DNA from: Phycisphaerales bacterium UBA4658
GTDB taxonomy: Bacteria; Planctomycetota; Phycisphaerae; Phycisphaerales; UBA1924
Assembly (NCBI GenBank): GCA_002405485.1
Contig: DHLW01000007.1
Span: 1-21,834, forward strand
Length of the DNA stretch: 21,834 nt
Direction: 5' to 3'
In this document: positions 8,706-17,108 of the stretch, in pieces
Layout: the number at the start of each line of letters is the position of its first letter
How positions within the stretch are numbered: position 1 is the first letter of the stretch
Notes under the pieces: model-generated
Databases searched by the model: none
What the model was told of the DNA's origin: nothing
What the model saw: only the letters and a program-made list of their open reading frames with translations
Program-made: the position numbers and the translations under genes

Positions 8706-11045
8706 GTGCTGATGCACCGGCATGTTCACATCCTGTCGCTTGCAGTCGCCACACTCGCAGTTCTTGCCCACGTGTCGACCGCATCGGCCCAGGTCACCCT
8801 CTCCGGCCAAGTCGAGCTCGCACGCCTCATCGACGTCAGCGCCCAGCGTCTCGGCATGCGGGTAACCTACGACGAATCGCAGCTCAGGTCGCGCGTCACG
8901 TTGCGGCAGGATCAGCCGCTCTCAGATCGCGACATCTGGGCGATGACAAATCGCTTACTGGCCGAGCAGGGGCTGACCACGGTGTGGGCGGCGGATGATG
9001 AGACCGTAGCGGTTGTGAAGCTGGCGTCGGCGGCGCAGGTTGCTCGGATCGAAACGCTCGACGTTGTGAGCCGATCGCTCGACGCTGGAGCCGTGGCCCT
9101 GACTCCTGATAAGGTTCACGACGCGGCGCAGAAGACACCAGCGAGCCCCGGGTTCCGAAGGGTGATGATCCCGTTGCAGAGGGCCTCAGGGAAAGACGTC
9201 GCCGCGGCGATCCAGCCGGTGCTCTCCAAGCCCGGGGGCATCGTGGTCGAGAGTGAGCAGGCCGGTTTCATCATCCTTGCCGATCTTGCGGCTCATCTTC
9301 GGGTCGGGCTCACCATCGTGAACCAGCTCGATGGCCAGGAAGGAGGCCTTGGCGGGGCCGTTGTGAAACCGATTCCCGCACGGAACATCGATGCGGCACG
9401 CGTCGCCACGCTTGCCAAGCAACTCGTGGAACGCCGCAAGGCGGTCGGGGGGCGGGAGATCCGCGGCGACATCATCGCCTCCGCTGGCGGCGAGGTCGTA
9501 CTGCTGATCGCGCCCCCGGCATTCGTTCAGAGCTGGGAGGACGTGCTCGCGGCCGTCGACCAGCGTGAGCCCATGGATCGACGCACCTACCCGATCACGG
9601 CGTTTGGACTCAAAGAAGTCTCGTCGCTCATCGAACAGACTGTTCGTACCCATGCCGGAGGCACTGGACTGACATTCACCGATGATCGCTGGCGGCTGAT
9701 CGCGGATGACCTGACGGGCACACTCATCATCACCGCAACCCCAAGTCAGCATGAACAGATCAAGGAACTGCTTGATCGTCTCAACGAGACGCCCTTGGAA
9801 GCCCGGCGACCGGTGCGATCGTTCAAGGTGCGGCATCGCGCGGTGAGCGAGGTCGTGCGCGTCATTGAAGACCTTGTGCGTGCGGGCGTTCTGGACTCGG
9901 CACCAGCTGCCGTGGACGCGAGTGGTCTGTCGCCCGTGCAGGCCACACAAGTCACGCTTCGTCCGTTCGCGCCCGGGGGCGGTTCGAGCAGCAGTGCCGA
10001 CGCCACCGCACCCGGCGCACTGCTTCGATCGGAGACGGGACAGACTCCCTCAAGTGCGAACGCGAACGCCGTCAGCTCTGCCTCACGACGAGGCGGACGC
10101 GGCGATTCACAACCCCTCACGCTGACCGCGGACGAAGCTACTTCCACGATCATCGCCGTCGGCGAACCGCGGCTGCTTGCGCAGCGTGAGCAGCTCATTC
10201 CAACCTTGGACGTGCGTCAGCCCCAAGTCATGCTCGAAGCACTCCTGGTCTCGCTCTCAGACTCCCAAACACTCGACTTTGGTGCCGAGCTCGAACGACT
10301 GCGGCTGAGCGGCGACATCGCACTCCGGCTCTCAAGTCTCTTTGGGCTCTCGACCGCGGGCACCAGCGGCGGCGAGCGGACCAGAACCGTTGGCGACGGT
10401 GCTGGCTTCACAGGGGTGGTGCTCGATCCGGGAGACTTCTCCGTGGTCGTCCGCGCCTTGGAGACCGTCAACAAGGGCCGCACGCTCTCGCATCCCAAGG
10501 TGCTGGTGAACAACAATCAACAGGCGTCGTTCAGTTCGACGCTCGAACAGCCTTTCGCATCCACGAATGCATCGAACACGGTCGCGACAACGTCCTTCGG
10601 CGGCTCGCAGAGCGCGGGTACGACGATCAGTGTGAAGCCGCAGATCGCTGAGGGCGATCACCTCGTATTGACATACAGCGTCTCGTTGAGTTCGTTCGTC
10701 GGGGCCGCCGCAAGCGCGAACGTTCCCCCGCCGCGACAGCAGAACAGCGTGCAGAGCATCGCCACGATTCCCGATGGCTACACCGTCGTGGTCGGCGGGC
10801 TCGAACTCACCAACTCGGGCGATGGTCGATCTCAGGTGCCGATCGTCGGCGACATTCCGCTCATCGGTGAGCTCTTCAAGAACCAGAGCAAGACCGGCGG
10901 GCGGCAGCGGTTCTATGTCTTTCTCCGCGCCACCGTGCTCCGAAGCACCAATCTTGAAGATCTGAAGTATCTCTCGGATCTGGACGCAGGCGCGGCCGCC
11001 GTTCCGAGCGAGTGGCCGGTCGTTGAACCGCGGGTGATCCGATGA
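8706..11045 (+). CDS. gspD: Type II secretion/type IV pilus secretin (GspD-like)
   Basis: This is an outer-membrane channel subunit of a type II secretion or type IV pilus-like machine. The start is GTG 8706 or ATG 8712 (779 or 777 residues); no clear Shine-Dalgarno precedes either. A Sec signal (LSLAVATLAVLA...ASAQ) covers the first ~29 residues. Next come an N0/STN-like domain (about 32-110) and N1-N3-like periplasmic domains (about 150-410). A Ser/Gly/Ala-rich linker (about 420-465) interrupts the last N-domain. The secretin core runs from about 495 to 735 and ends with the family signature VPIVGDIPLIGELFK (near 711). Length is normal for GspD. It opens a six-gene operon and its stop overlaps the next ATG. 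GspD is favoured over PilQ because GspE, GspC and GspL/M-like genes follow, but a pilus-type assignment is not excluded. Confidence 0.9.
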   Translation: MLMHRHVHILSLAVATLAVLAHVSTASAQVTLSGQVELARLIDVSAQRLGMRVTYDESQLRSRVTLRQDQPLSDRDIWAMTNRLLAEQGLTTVWAADDETVAVVKLASAAQVARIETLDVVSRSLDAGAVALTPDKVHDAAQKTPASPGFRRVMIPLQRASGKDVAAAIQPVLSKPGGIVVESEQAGFIILADLAAHLRVGLTIVNQLDGQEGGLGGAVVKPIPARNIDAARVATLAKQLVERRKAVGGREIRGDIIASAGGEVVLLIAPPAFVQSWEDVLAAVDQREPMDRRTYPITAFGLKEVSSLIEQTVRTHAGGTGLTFTDDRWRLIADDLTGTLIITATPSQHEQIKELLDRLNETPLEARRPVRSFKVRHRAVSEVVRVIEDLVRAGVLDSAPAAVDASGLSPVQATQVTLRPFAPGGGSSSSADATAPGALLRSETGQTPSSANANAVSSASRRGGRGDSQPLTLTADEATSTIIAVGEPRLLAQREQLIPTLDVRQPQVMLEALLVSLSDSQTLDFGAELERLRLSGDIALRLSSLFGLSTAGTSGGERTRTVGDGAGFTGVVLDPGDFSVVVRALETVNKGRTLSHPKVLVNNNQQASFSSTLEQPFASTNASNTVATTSFGGSQSAGTTISVKPQIAEGDHLVLTYSVSLSSFVGAAASANVPPPRQQNSVQSIATIPDGYTVVVGGLELTNSGDGRSQVPIVGDIPLIGELFKNQSKTGGRQRFYVFLRATVLRSTNLEDLKYLSDLDAGAAAVPSEWPVVEPRVIR

Positions 11046-12637
11046 CGGCGCTGCCGATTGTTCAGAGGGCGGCCTCTTCACGTCCGGGCACCTCAGTTGG
11101 AACGCCCCACGGCGACTTGCCTGCCACACCAGCATCACCGGCGTTTCTCGACCGGATTCCGCACGAGTACGCTCGTCGGCACCTGATTCTCAGCACCGGC
11201 ACGCACGGCCAGGCCGAGCATGTAGTCGTTGCTCCTTCCACGCGACCTGCGGTGATCCACAACGTCGGCGTCGTGCTCGGTCGGACGGTGGTGCCGGCGG
11301 TTGCTGACCCCGAACTCATCGCCGCGCGGATCGACGGCGGATATTCACGCCGCAGTCCGGAGAAGTCCATCGCGGTCTCGCAGATCGAGCCGATCCGCGA
11401 GAGCATCGAGATCGCCGACAACCTTGAGCTCGATCTCGCCCGCGCGGTCGCCGATGCCGAGCAGGACCTGCTTCGCGTCGATGGCAAGTCGCCGAGCATC
11501 CGACTGGTGGACCTGATCCTGTTCGAGGCCGTGCAGCGATCGGCGAGCGATGTGCACGTGCAGCCGATGCGCGACCGGACGCTCGTGCGGTTTCGACTCG
11601 ATGGAGCCCTGCACACCGTCCGCGAGCTGCCCGCATCCGTCGCGGCGAGCGTCGTGAGCCGAGTCAAGGTCATGGCCCGGTTGGATGTCGCCGAGCGGCG
11701 CTCGGCGCAAGACGGCCGAGCGGGAGTCACCATCGGCGGGCCGAGCGGGCGACGCATCGACCTGCGCGTGAGCACACTGCCGAGCACTTATGGCGAGCGC
11801 ATCGTCATGCGTCTGCTCGATCCGACCCGGTCGGCATATCTCAAGAGCTTCGACGCACTCGGCATGCCCGCGGAGCTCGAGAAGCGGTTTCTTGCTCAGG
11901 TCAGCCGAACGAGCGGCATCGTGCTCTCCACAGGACCGACCGGCAGCGGCAAGACGACCACGTTGTACACCACGCTCGCATGGATCAGCTCCACGAACGC
12001 CGGTGGCAGTTCGCGCGGGTGCGAGTTGAACATGATGACCATCGAAGACCCGGTCGAGTACGACCTTTCGGGCTCAGGCATGGCTGTCAGTCAGACACAG
12101 GTCGATCCGAAGAAGCAGGTCACCTTCGCCACGGGCCTCCGGCACGTGCTCCGCCAGGACCCGGACGTCATCATGGTCGGCGAGATCCGCGATGAAGAGA
12201 CCGCCAAGATCGCCGTACAGGCCTCGCTCACCGGCCACCTGGTGCTCTCGACCCTGCACACCAACGACGCGCCGAGCGCCGTCGTTCGCCTGATCGATCT
12301 CGGCGTTGAACCGTTCCTCGTCGCATCATCCCTCGCGGCCGTGCTCGCGCAGCGGCTGGTCCGTCGCGTCCATGCGCCATGCGGCGGTATGGGATGCGAC
12401 GAGTGCCTCCGCACCGGGTACCGGGGACGCACGGGCGTCTTCGAGCTGCTTGTGGTCGATGGCCCGCTGCGCGGTTTGATCGTCGCGCGAGCCGGCTCGC
12501 TGGACCTGAAGGCCGCGGCCCAGCGTTATGGCATGATCACGCTGCGCGAGGCAGGAACCGCCCTCGTCGCGCAAGGCCTCACAACCGCGGAAGAAGTCGG
12601 ACGCGTCATCGAGACGATCGAAGAGGTCAATCCGTGA
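11042..12637 (+). CDS. gspE: Type II secretion ATPase (GspE/PilB family)
   Basis: This is the cytoplasmic hexameric ATPase that powers pseudopilus or pilus assembly. The 531-residue frame starts at an ATG overlapping the secretin stop (ATGA). The poorly conserved N-terminal ~140 residues resemble a T2SSE-N domain. They are followed by SASDVHVQP, the start of the ATPase N2 domain. The Walker A motif GPTGSGKT is at 298-305, the Asp box is TIEDPVEY, the Walker B region is DPDVIMVGEIRDEET, and the His box is STLHTND. The C-terminal metal-binding segment is abbreviated: the usual two separated CxxC pairs are reduced to Cys447, Cys452 and Cys455 (CGGMGCDEC), followed directly by the conserved TGYRGRTG. 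All nucleotide-binding motifs are intact, so the enzyme should be active. PilB is an alternative name. Confidence 0.92.
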   Translation: MTALPIVQRAASSRPGTSVGTPHGDLPATPASPAFLDRIPHEYARRHLILSTGTHGQAEHVVVAPSTRPAVIHNVGVVLGRTVVPAVADPELIAARIDGGYSRRSPEKSIAVSQIEPIRESIEIADNLELDLARAVADAEQDLLRVDGKSPSIRLVDLILFEAVQRSASDVHVQPMRDRTLVRFRLDGALHTVRELPASVAASVVSRVKVMARLDVAERRSAQDGRAGVTIGGPSGRRIDLRVSTLPSTYGERIVMRLLDPTRSAYLKSFDALGMPAELEKRFLAQVSRTSGIVLSTGPTGSGKTTTLYTTLAWISSTNAGGSSRGCELNMMTIEDPVEYDLSGSGMAVSQTQVDPKKQVTFATGLRHVLRQDPDVIMVGEIRDEETAKIAVQASLTGHLVLSTLHTNDAPSAVVRLIDLGVEPFLVASSLAAVLAQRLVRRVHAPCGGMGCDECLRTGYRGRTGVFELLVVDGPLRGLIVARAGSLDLKAAAQRYGMITLREAGTALVAQGLTTAEEVGRVIETIEEVNP

Positions 12638-13227
12638 ACGGGTTGCCGCCCCAATCCCAGTCACCGCCCAAGACGGGCGTCGCCACCATGCGATCGAACG
12701 CGCGGAATGTGCTCCTCCACGGGACGCTCGGGGGCGGGGTAATTGCCTCAGCTCTATGGGCCTTCTGGCCGCTGCGGGTACCTGTCGCAGAGGTTCCGAC
12801 CGCGACCAACGCATTGGCCATGGCGTCTTCCGCGCCAGCGGTTCCGACGCTCGATGCGGCGGTGTTTCGTGCTCCGCTCTGGGTGGCACCGCCCGCCCCG
12901 CCAGTGCCTGCGCCGCCTCCGCCTCCCCCACCGCCGCTGCGTCTGCAACTCGTCGGCATATCGAATGCTCTCGGAGCACCGTCGGCCATGATCTTCGATC
13001 CTGAGGCCGGGAATCTCCTGTCGGTACGTGCAGGCGAGCGGTTCTCACGCTTCGAGATCGTGCGCATCACCCTCGATCAGGTCGAGCTGCGCGAAGGCAC
13101 GCTCGCACGCACGCTCCGCCTCAAGGGTGACACTTCGTCAGAGTCGATGACCAGAGCTGGATTGACTCCGGCCGCTGAACGCACCGCAGACGCTACAGAT
13201 CCTCAGCCGGACCGGGGCACCCCGTGA
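12634..13227 (+). CDS. GspC/PilP-like inner-membrane clamp protein
   Basis: This 197-residue bitopic protein probably links the secretin to the inner-membrane platform. The start is GTG 12634, overlapping the ATPase stop (GTGA), with GAGG 7 nt upstream; an in-frame extension into the ATPase gene is rejected. It has a short cytoplasmic N-terminus, one membrane segment (about 26-45), and a proline-rich linker (PPAPPVPAPPPPPPPP, about 85-101). It ends with a small beta domain (about 102-165, LQLVGISNALGAPSAMIFD ... VRAGERFSRFEIVRI) that resembles the homology region of GspC or PilP. No PDZ domain follows; the last ~30 residues look disordered. Family membership rests on architecture, position and this motif, not on overall identity. 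Confidence 0.7.
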   Translation: MNGLPPQSQSPPKTGVATMRSNARNVLLHGTLGGGVIASALWAFWPLRVPVAEVPTATNALAMASSAPAVPTLDAAVFRAPLWVAPPAPPVPAPPPPPPPPLRLQLVGISNALGAPSAMIFDPEAGNLLSVRAGERFSRFEIVRITLDQVELREGTLARTLRLKGDTSSESMTRAGLTPAAERTADATDPQPDRGTP

Positions 13228-14084
13228 AGAGCAAGCCCGACACCTTCTCGGAGCAGACGGCTGCGACCATTGCCGCTGACCAGCTTTTCTGGTGCGTCGC
13301 GGAGGTGCCGTCAACCAAGCACGTTCGCGACGGCGTGTTGATACCAGGGCTGCTTCCCGCACTCGAAGATGAACTGCCGGTGCCCATCGACGACGTGCAC
13401 GCGGTATGCACTCGTGTTGACGACCGTCGCGTACTGATCTGCGCGTGCCCGAAGAGCTCGCTTGCCCAAGTCGCACCGGGCATGATGTCCTTGACACCCG
13501 ATGTGATTCCGCAGTCGCTCGAAGTCGTCGCTTCTCCCTCGGCACTGAATCTTCTGGTCGGCCCATTCGAGCCGGCGGCGATCCGCACCGTGCGAAGCCG
13601 ACGCCAGGCGGCTGTGCTGCTCGCGATGTGCTTAGCGACCACGCTCGCGGCGATCGGACTATTCAGGCGTGCCGAGCACGCGAGCCGCCGCGAGGCCGAA
13701 GCCAGGTCGACGATCGCATCGATCCTCGCCGAGAGAACGTTCGACCGCCGTGACGTCACGCTCTTTGAACTGCGGGATGAGCACCGCGCAGCACAGGCAC
13801 TCATCGCCCGGGTTCCCAAGAGCCCGGATGCGCCGGTCGTCCTTCAGGAGTGCATACGCGTCTGGCCGACCGAGACTGTTGCCAGGATCCAGACGCTGAC
13901 GGTCGCACCGGAGTCCGCGTCAATCGGCGTAGCCATCGACGGCGACCCCGCGCCCCTGCTCAACAAGCTGAAGCCGCCGCCAGGGTTCATCCTCGAAGAG
14001 CCACGACTGAACGCCAGCGGCGCACTCACACGCATTGCGCTCGTGTTCCGCAAGCGTGCATCGGCACCGGAGGCTGCTCCATGA
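13224..14084 (+). CDS. GspL/PilN-like platform protein
   Basis: This 286-residue protein starts at GTG 13224, overlapping the previous stop by 4 nt (GTGA). The first ~125 residues are predicted cytoplasmic, with a divergent fold that could correspond to a reduced GspL cytoplasmic domain. One membrane segment follows (AAVLLAMCLATTLAAIGLF, about 129-147), then a charged helix (about 150-190) and a ferredoxin-like domain (about 195-280: VARIQTLTVAPESASIGVA ... LTRIALVFRKRA). GspL recruits the ATPase and pairs with GspM in the inner membrane. Identity is low and the call depends on topology and on lying between GspC-like and GspM-like genes. Without the full actin-like fold it could equally be named PilN-like. 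Confidence 0.6.
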   Translation: MKSKPDTFSEQTAATIAADQLFWCVAEVPSTKHVRDGVLIPGLLPALEDELPVPIDDVHAVCTRVDDRRVLICACPKSSLAQVAPGMMSLTPDVIPQSLEVVASPSALNLLVGPFEPAAIRTVRSRRQAAVLLAMCLATTLAAIGLFRRAEHASRREAEARSTIASILAERTFDRRDVTLFELRDEHRAAQALIARVPKSPDAPVVLQECIRVWPTETVARIQTLTVAPESASIGVAIDGDPAPLLNKLKPPPGFILEEPRLNASGALTRIALVFRKRASAPEAAP

Positions 14085-14695
14085 ACTCTCGGGTGCGTGC
14101 CGCACTTGTGCTTCTGCTCATGCTCGCCGCTCTGCTGCTTGCGATTGCCGGATATCGCGCAGTTCGAGCGGGGGCTTCGGCTGCCGCCGCAGAACGACGA
14201 GCACAGACCTTGAGTGCCGCGGCGAAAGAGATCGACACGATCCGCGCGGGATTGCCGGTATGGGCACTGGTCGCTTCGCCGGACGCCGCTTCGCTAGCCA
14301 AGCGCGCCGGACAGGTCGTTGCCTCGGCGGGACTACCTGCCAGCGCACTTTCATCGTTCTCCACTCAGACCGAGTCGATCGGATCACCAACCCCATCGGG
14401 TGCACGCATCCAACGCCGACGCGCCAGTATCGTGTTGTCGGGTGTCACCCTCCCCCAGTTGGGCTCGTTCCTCACCGCGTGGCGGTCGCAGGAGCCGGAC
14501 TGGATGATCGGCACCATCGATATCACTCAAGACGGCTTGGATAGCTCCGGACGCGCAGGTCGTGGCAGTGCAGGGGGAGCAAGCGGGGGCAGAGGCGGGG
14601 GTGATCTTCCCCTTCGCGTCGTGCTCACGGCGGAGTCCCTGACTCTGCGTCGTGGATCTGTTCGCGGAACAGGAAACGAAGGAACTCGCCCATGA
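14081..14695 (+). CDS. GspM/PilO-like platform protein
   Basis: This 204-residue protein starts at ATG 14081, overlapping the previous stop (ATGA), with GGAGG 7 nt upstream. Longer in-frame starts inside the preceding gene are rejected. It has an N-terminal membrane anchor (AALVLLLMLAALLLAIAGY, about 7-25) and an Ala-rich, probably coiled-coil segment (about 28-60). A small alpha/beta domain follows (about 70-160), including LSGVTLPQLGSFLTAWRSQ, a pattern seen in GspM and PilO where a residual is fitted across the ferredoxin-like fold. A glycine-rich loop (GRGSAGGASGGRGGG, about 162-176) interrupts its last strands. It should dimerise with the GspL/PilN-like product in the inner membrane. Confidence 0.6.
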   Translation: MNSRVRAALVLLLMLAALLLAIAGYRAVRAGASAAAAERRAQTLSAAAKEIDTIRAGLPVWALVASPDAASLAKRAGQVVASAGLPASALSSFSTQTESIGSPTPSGARIQRRRASIVLSGVTLPQLGSFLTAWRSQEPDWMIGTIDITQDGLDSSGRAGRGSAGGASGGRGGGDLPLRVVLTAESLTLRRGSVRGTGNEGTRP

Positions 14696-15342
14696 TGTGC
14701 ATTCCAATGATCTCGAGCACATATCGCTCCGCGTCCGACATGCGCAAGCGATCGCTCTCCCCCGGATTCGTGTTCCTCGGTCTTTGCATCATGGCGATCG
14801 GCACCATCTTCTGCACCGGGTGCGCGGGCAACAAGAGCCCCTCCACCTCCGTCTCCGCTGGGACGCGCGATCCGGCGCGTGCCCAGCAACTGACGCTCCA
14901 AGCTGCTGATCTCCTGGACTCTGGCCCGGAGAAACTCGCTCGCGCCGAGTCGCTGTTGCGCGACGCGCTCGCCGCCGATCTCTTCCACGGCCCCGCACAC
15001 AACAACCTCGGCGTCGTCTATCTCAAGCAATCCAAGCTCTATGAAGCCGCCAACGAGTTCGAATGGGCCCGCAAGCTCATGCCCGGCCACCCCGACCCAC
15101 GCGTGAACCTCGGCGTCACCCTCGAACGCGCGGGCCGCATGGACGACGCCCTCCAGGCCTACACCTCCGCCCTGGAGGCCTACCCCGACCATCTCCCCGC
15201 CACCCAGGCCCTGGTCCGACTCCAGATCCGCACCGGCAGAACGGACACACACACCCGCCCCCGCCTGGAATCCATAGCCCTCCGTGGCGACCCCACCTGG
15301 CAGACATGGGCTCGCCTGCAGCACGCGAGGATGCCGGAGTGA
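14692..15342 (+). CDS. TPR lipoprotein at the end of the secretion operon
   Basis: This 216-residue protein starts at ATG 14692, overlapping the previous stop (ATGA), with AAGGA 8 nt upstream. An internal ATG at 14740 (MRKRSLSPG...) would give a more standard signal peptide. The hydrophobic stretch ends in FCTGCAG, a plausible lipobox. Residues about 55-175 form at least three tetratricopeptide repeats (AHNNLGVVYLKQSKLYEAA, PRVNLGVTLERAGRMDDAL, then ALEAYPDHLPATQAL). TPR lipoproteins such as PilF/PilW help secretins assemble in the outer membrane, so a pilotin-like role is a reasonable inference from the operon. It is not shown by specific residues. Codons in the last third are unusually rich in C. 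Confidence 0.75.
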   Translation: MMCIPMISSTYRSASDMRKRSLSPGFVFLGLCIMAIGTIFCTGCAGNKSPSTSVSAGTRDPARAQQLTLQAADLLDSGPEKLARAESLLRDALAADLFHGPAHNNLGVVYLKQSKLYEAANEFEWARKLMPGHPDPRVNLGVTLERAGRMDDALQAYTSALEAYPDHLPATQALVRLQIRTGRTDTHTRPRLESIALRGDPTWQTWARLQHARMPE

Positions 15343-15797
15343 TCGTTGCGGCCACAGCATCGTCAGTCTCTTCTGGAGACCGGACACCTACACAGTCAGG
15401 TGTCCGACGCGGCCAACGCCGCGGTGCGCTCGACGGGTACGTGCTCATGCGCCGTCGCGGCGGCTCCAGTGTCCCATCACGCTCGATCGGCAGTCGGTGT
15501 TTGGTCAGCGTGAGCGATCACCGAGATCGGACAAGAGCCTACACAGGTGGGCCTACTGGTCACGGCGAACGGCAGGCTTCATGACCGGGCGGGCTGAACG
15601 CTCTCAGACGTCGCTTCTACACCCTCGCAGATGCCGACTGATGGACCGCAGCGCTCAGCGATTGTCGCTGCCTGTTCCCCGCTGCCTGCTGCGCCTCGGA
15701 GAGCCAGGAGGGCTTGTGAGTATGCGGTCTCTGACAGCGTGTGGTGACCCGTCTTCCTCGTCGCACGACTCTGGCTCAGGGGTTGCCCGGCGCTCGT
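15343..15797. other. Convergent gene-free stretch
   Basis: This 455-bp region lies between the ends of the plus-strand secretion operon and the minus-strand GTPase operon. Small open frames cross it, but none has a ribosome binding site or a recognisable product. Apart from the hairpin at 15381-15406, no further element is apparent. Confidence 0.6.
15381..15406. terminator. Hairpin downstream of the secretion operon
   Basis: There is a perfect 9-bp inverted repeat, CGGACACCT / AGGTGTCCG, with an 8-nt loop, beginning 39 nt after the stop of the TPR lipoprotein gene. No T-run follows on either strand, so it is not a classical intrinsic terminator. It may stop or stabilise transcripts in this convergent region. 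Confidence 0.4.
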
Positions 15798-17096
15798 TCA
15801 TGGTTCGTCAGTGGTGCGTTGCATGCCGTCCAAGTGCCAAGCCGGGAACGGGTCGGGGAGGTGCGTCCAGGCATCGACTCCGCCTCGCATCTCTTCGTCG
15901 GTGAGCAGGCACGATTGGAGCAGGATCCGCTGCGACTGTTCATCGAAGTCCACACCGATGAGCACAATCTGCTGCCGACGGTCGCCGAAGGGCTCCTGCC
16001 AGCATTTGTCGAGCCAAGCCTGAGCTTCGGGATCGCTCGGGCGGTGCTCAACTGGGCGTGCCGCCCACCAGACGCCGGCGGGCTCGAGGCGGAACGAGCC
16101 GCCCGCCTGGGACCAAAGGCCGGCAACATCGCTCCGGTTGGCGAGCCAGACAAAGCCCTTGCTGCGGACGGTCTTCAGAAACCCGCCGACGATGAAGTTG
16201 TAGAGTCGCTCGGGGTGGAATGGGCGGCGTGCCTCAAAGACGAACGAGGACACGCCGTACTCCTCGGTTTCGGGCGTGTGCTCGTTGTTCAGTTCTTTGA
16301 TCCACTTGGCCGAGGCCTGTGCCTTGGACATGTCGAACTTCCTGGTGTCGAGCATCGCACTCAGCGGCACTTTGCCGAACGTGCTGCGGATGATGGTCGC
16401 GTCAGCGTTGAGCGATCGGATGTGCCCTTCGACTTGGCGGAGCTGGGCCTCGTCGGCGAGATCGCACTTGTTCAGGATGATCACGTCGGCAAACTCGACC
16501 TGATCGGTCAGCAGGTCGGCGATCGAACGTGTGTCGGTCTCATCGTTGCCGATGCCGCGGTCAGCCAGGTCGTCCTCGGTCTGGAAGTTCTTGATGAACG
16601 TGAAGGCATCCACGACGGTAACCATCGTGTCCAGCCGCGTGATCTCCGCGAGCGAGCAGCCCTCTTCGTCCTGAAACGTGAACGTCTGCGCAATCGGCAA
16701 CGGCTCGGCGATGCCGGTTCCCTCGATGAGCAGATAGTCGAACTTCCTCTCGCGGGCGAGTCGAGTGACTTCCTTCAGCAAGTCCTCCCGCAGCGTGCAG
16801 CAGATGCAGCCGTTTGAGAGCTCAACCATCTTCTCGTCTACGCGATCGAGCACCGCCTCGCCGACCTTGCCGCCGGTCTTGACGAGTTCGGCGTCGATGT
16901 TCACCTCGCTCATGTCGTTGACGATCACGGCCACCCGCCTGCCCTCGCGGTTGGCAAGGATGTGGTTCAGCAGTGTCGTCTTGCCCGCACCGAGGAATCC
17001 CGACAGCACCGTGACGGGCAGCTTGTCGGGCGCCGCCGGTCTTTTTCCAGAGATCGCGTTGGCGGCGGAATGGATCATGTTCTTGAGTGTGCTCAT
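15798..17096 (-). CDS. COG0523/ZigA-type G3E GTPase, putative metal chaperone
   Basis: This 432-residue GTPase belongs to the CobW/COG0523 group, whose zinc-related members deliver metal to client proteins during scarcity. The Walker A motif GFLGAGKTT is at 33-41. NDMSEVNID follows at 60-68, then the metal-binding motif CICC (Cys97, Cys99, Cys100), the EGTGIAEP segment at 125-132 and NKCD at 209-212. The CobW C-terminal domain starts near residue 282 ([17 protein letters not shown]) and continues through [11 protein letters not shown] and [14 protein letters not shown]. Length and motifs fit the longer ZigA-like subgroup. The start is ATG 17096, 12 nt after the upstream lipoprotein gene, so the two are probably co-transcribed. 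A Fur-family regulator lies 3.3 kb upstream. Zinc as the metal is inferred from subgroup and context. Confidence 0.9.
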   Translation of the reverse strand: MSTLKNMIHSAANAISGKRPAAPDKLPVTVLSGFLGAGKTTLLNHILANREGRRVAVIVNDMSEVNIDAELVKTGGKVGEAVLDRVDEKMVELSNGCICCTLREDLLKEVTRLARERKFDYLLIEGTGIAEPLPIAQTFTFQDEEGCSLAEITRLDTMVTVVDAFTFIKNFQTEDDLADRGIGNDETDTRSIADLLTDQVEFADVIILNKCDLADEAQLRQVEGHIRSLNADATIIRSTFGKVPLSAMLDTRKFDMSKAQASAKWIKELNNEHTPETEEYGVSSFVFEARRPFHPERLYNFIVGGFLKTVRSKGFVWLANRSDVAGLWSQAGGSFRLEPAGVWWAARPVEHRPSDPEAQAWLDKCWQEPFGDRRQQIVLIGVDFDEQSQRILLQSCLLTDEEMRGGVDAWTHLPDPFPAWHLDGMQRTTDEP

Positions 17097-17108
17097 GGGG
17101 TGCTCATC

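Noticed and set aside
10332..11138. 268-codon minus-strand frame
   Set aside because: It is antisense to the secretin core and lacks any recognisable feature.
14527..15387. 286-codon minus-strand frame
   Set aside because: It is antisense to the GspM-like and TPR genes, and its glycine/valine-rich product is the mirror of C-rich codons.
15741..16817. 358-codon plus-strand frame
   Set aside because: It is the complement of the COG0523 GTPase, whose motifs are all intact.
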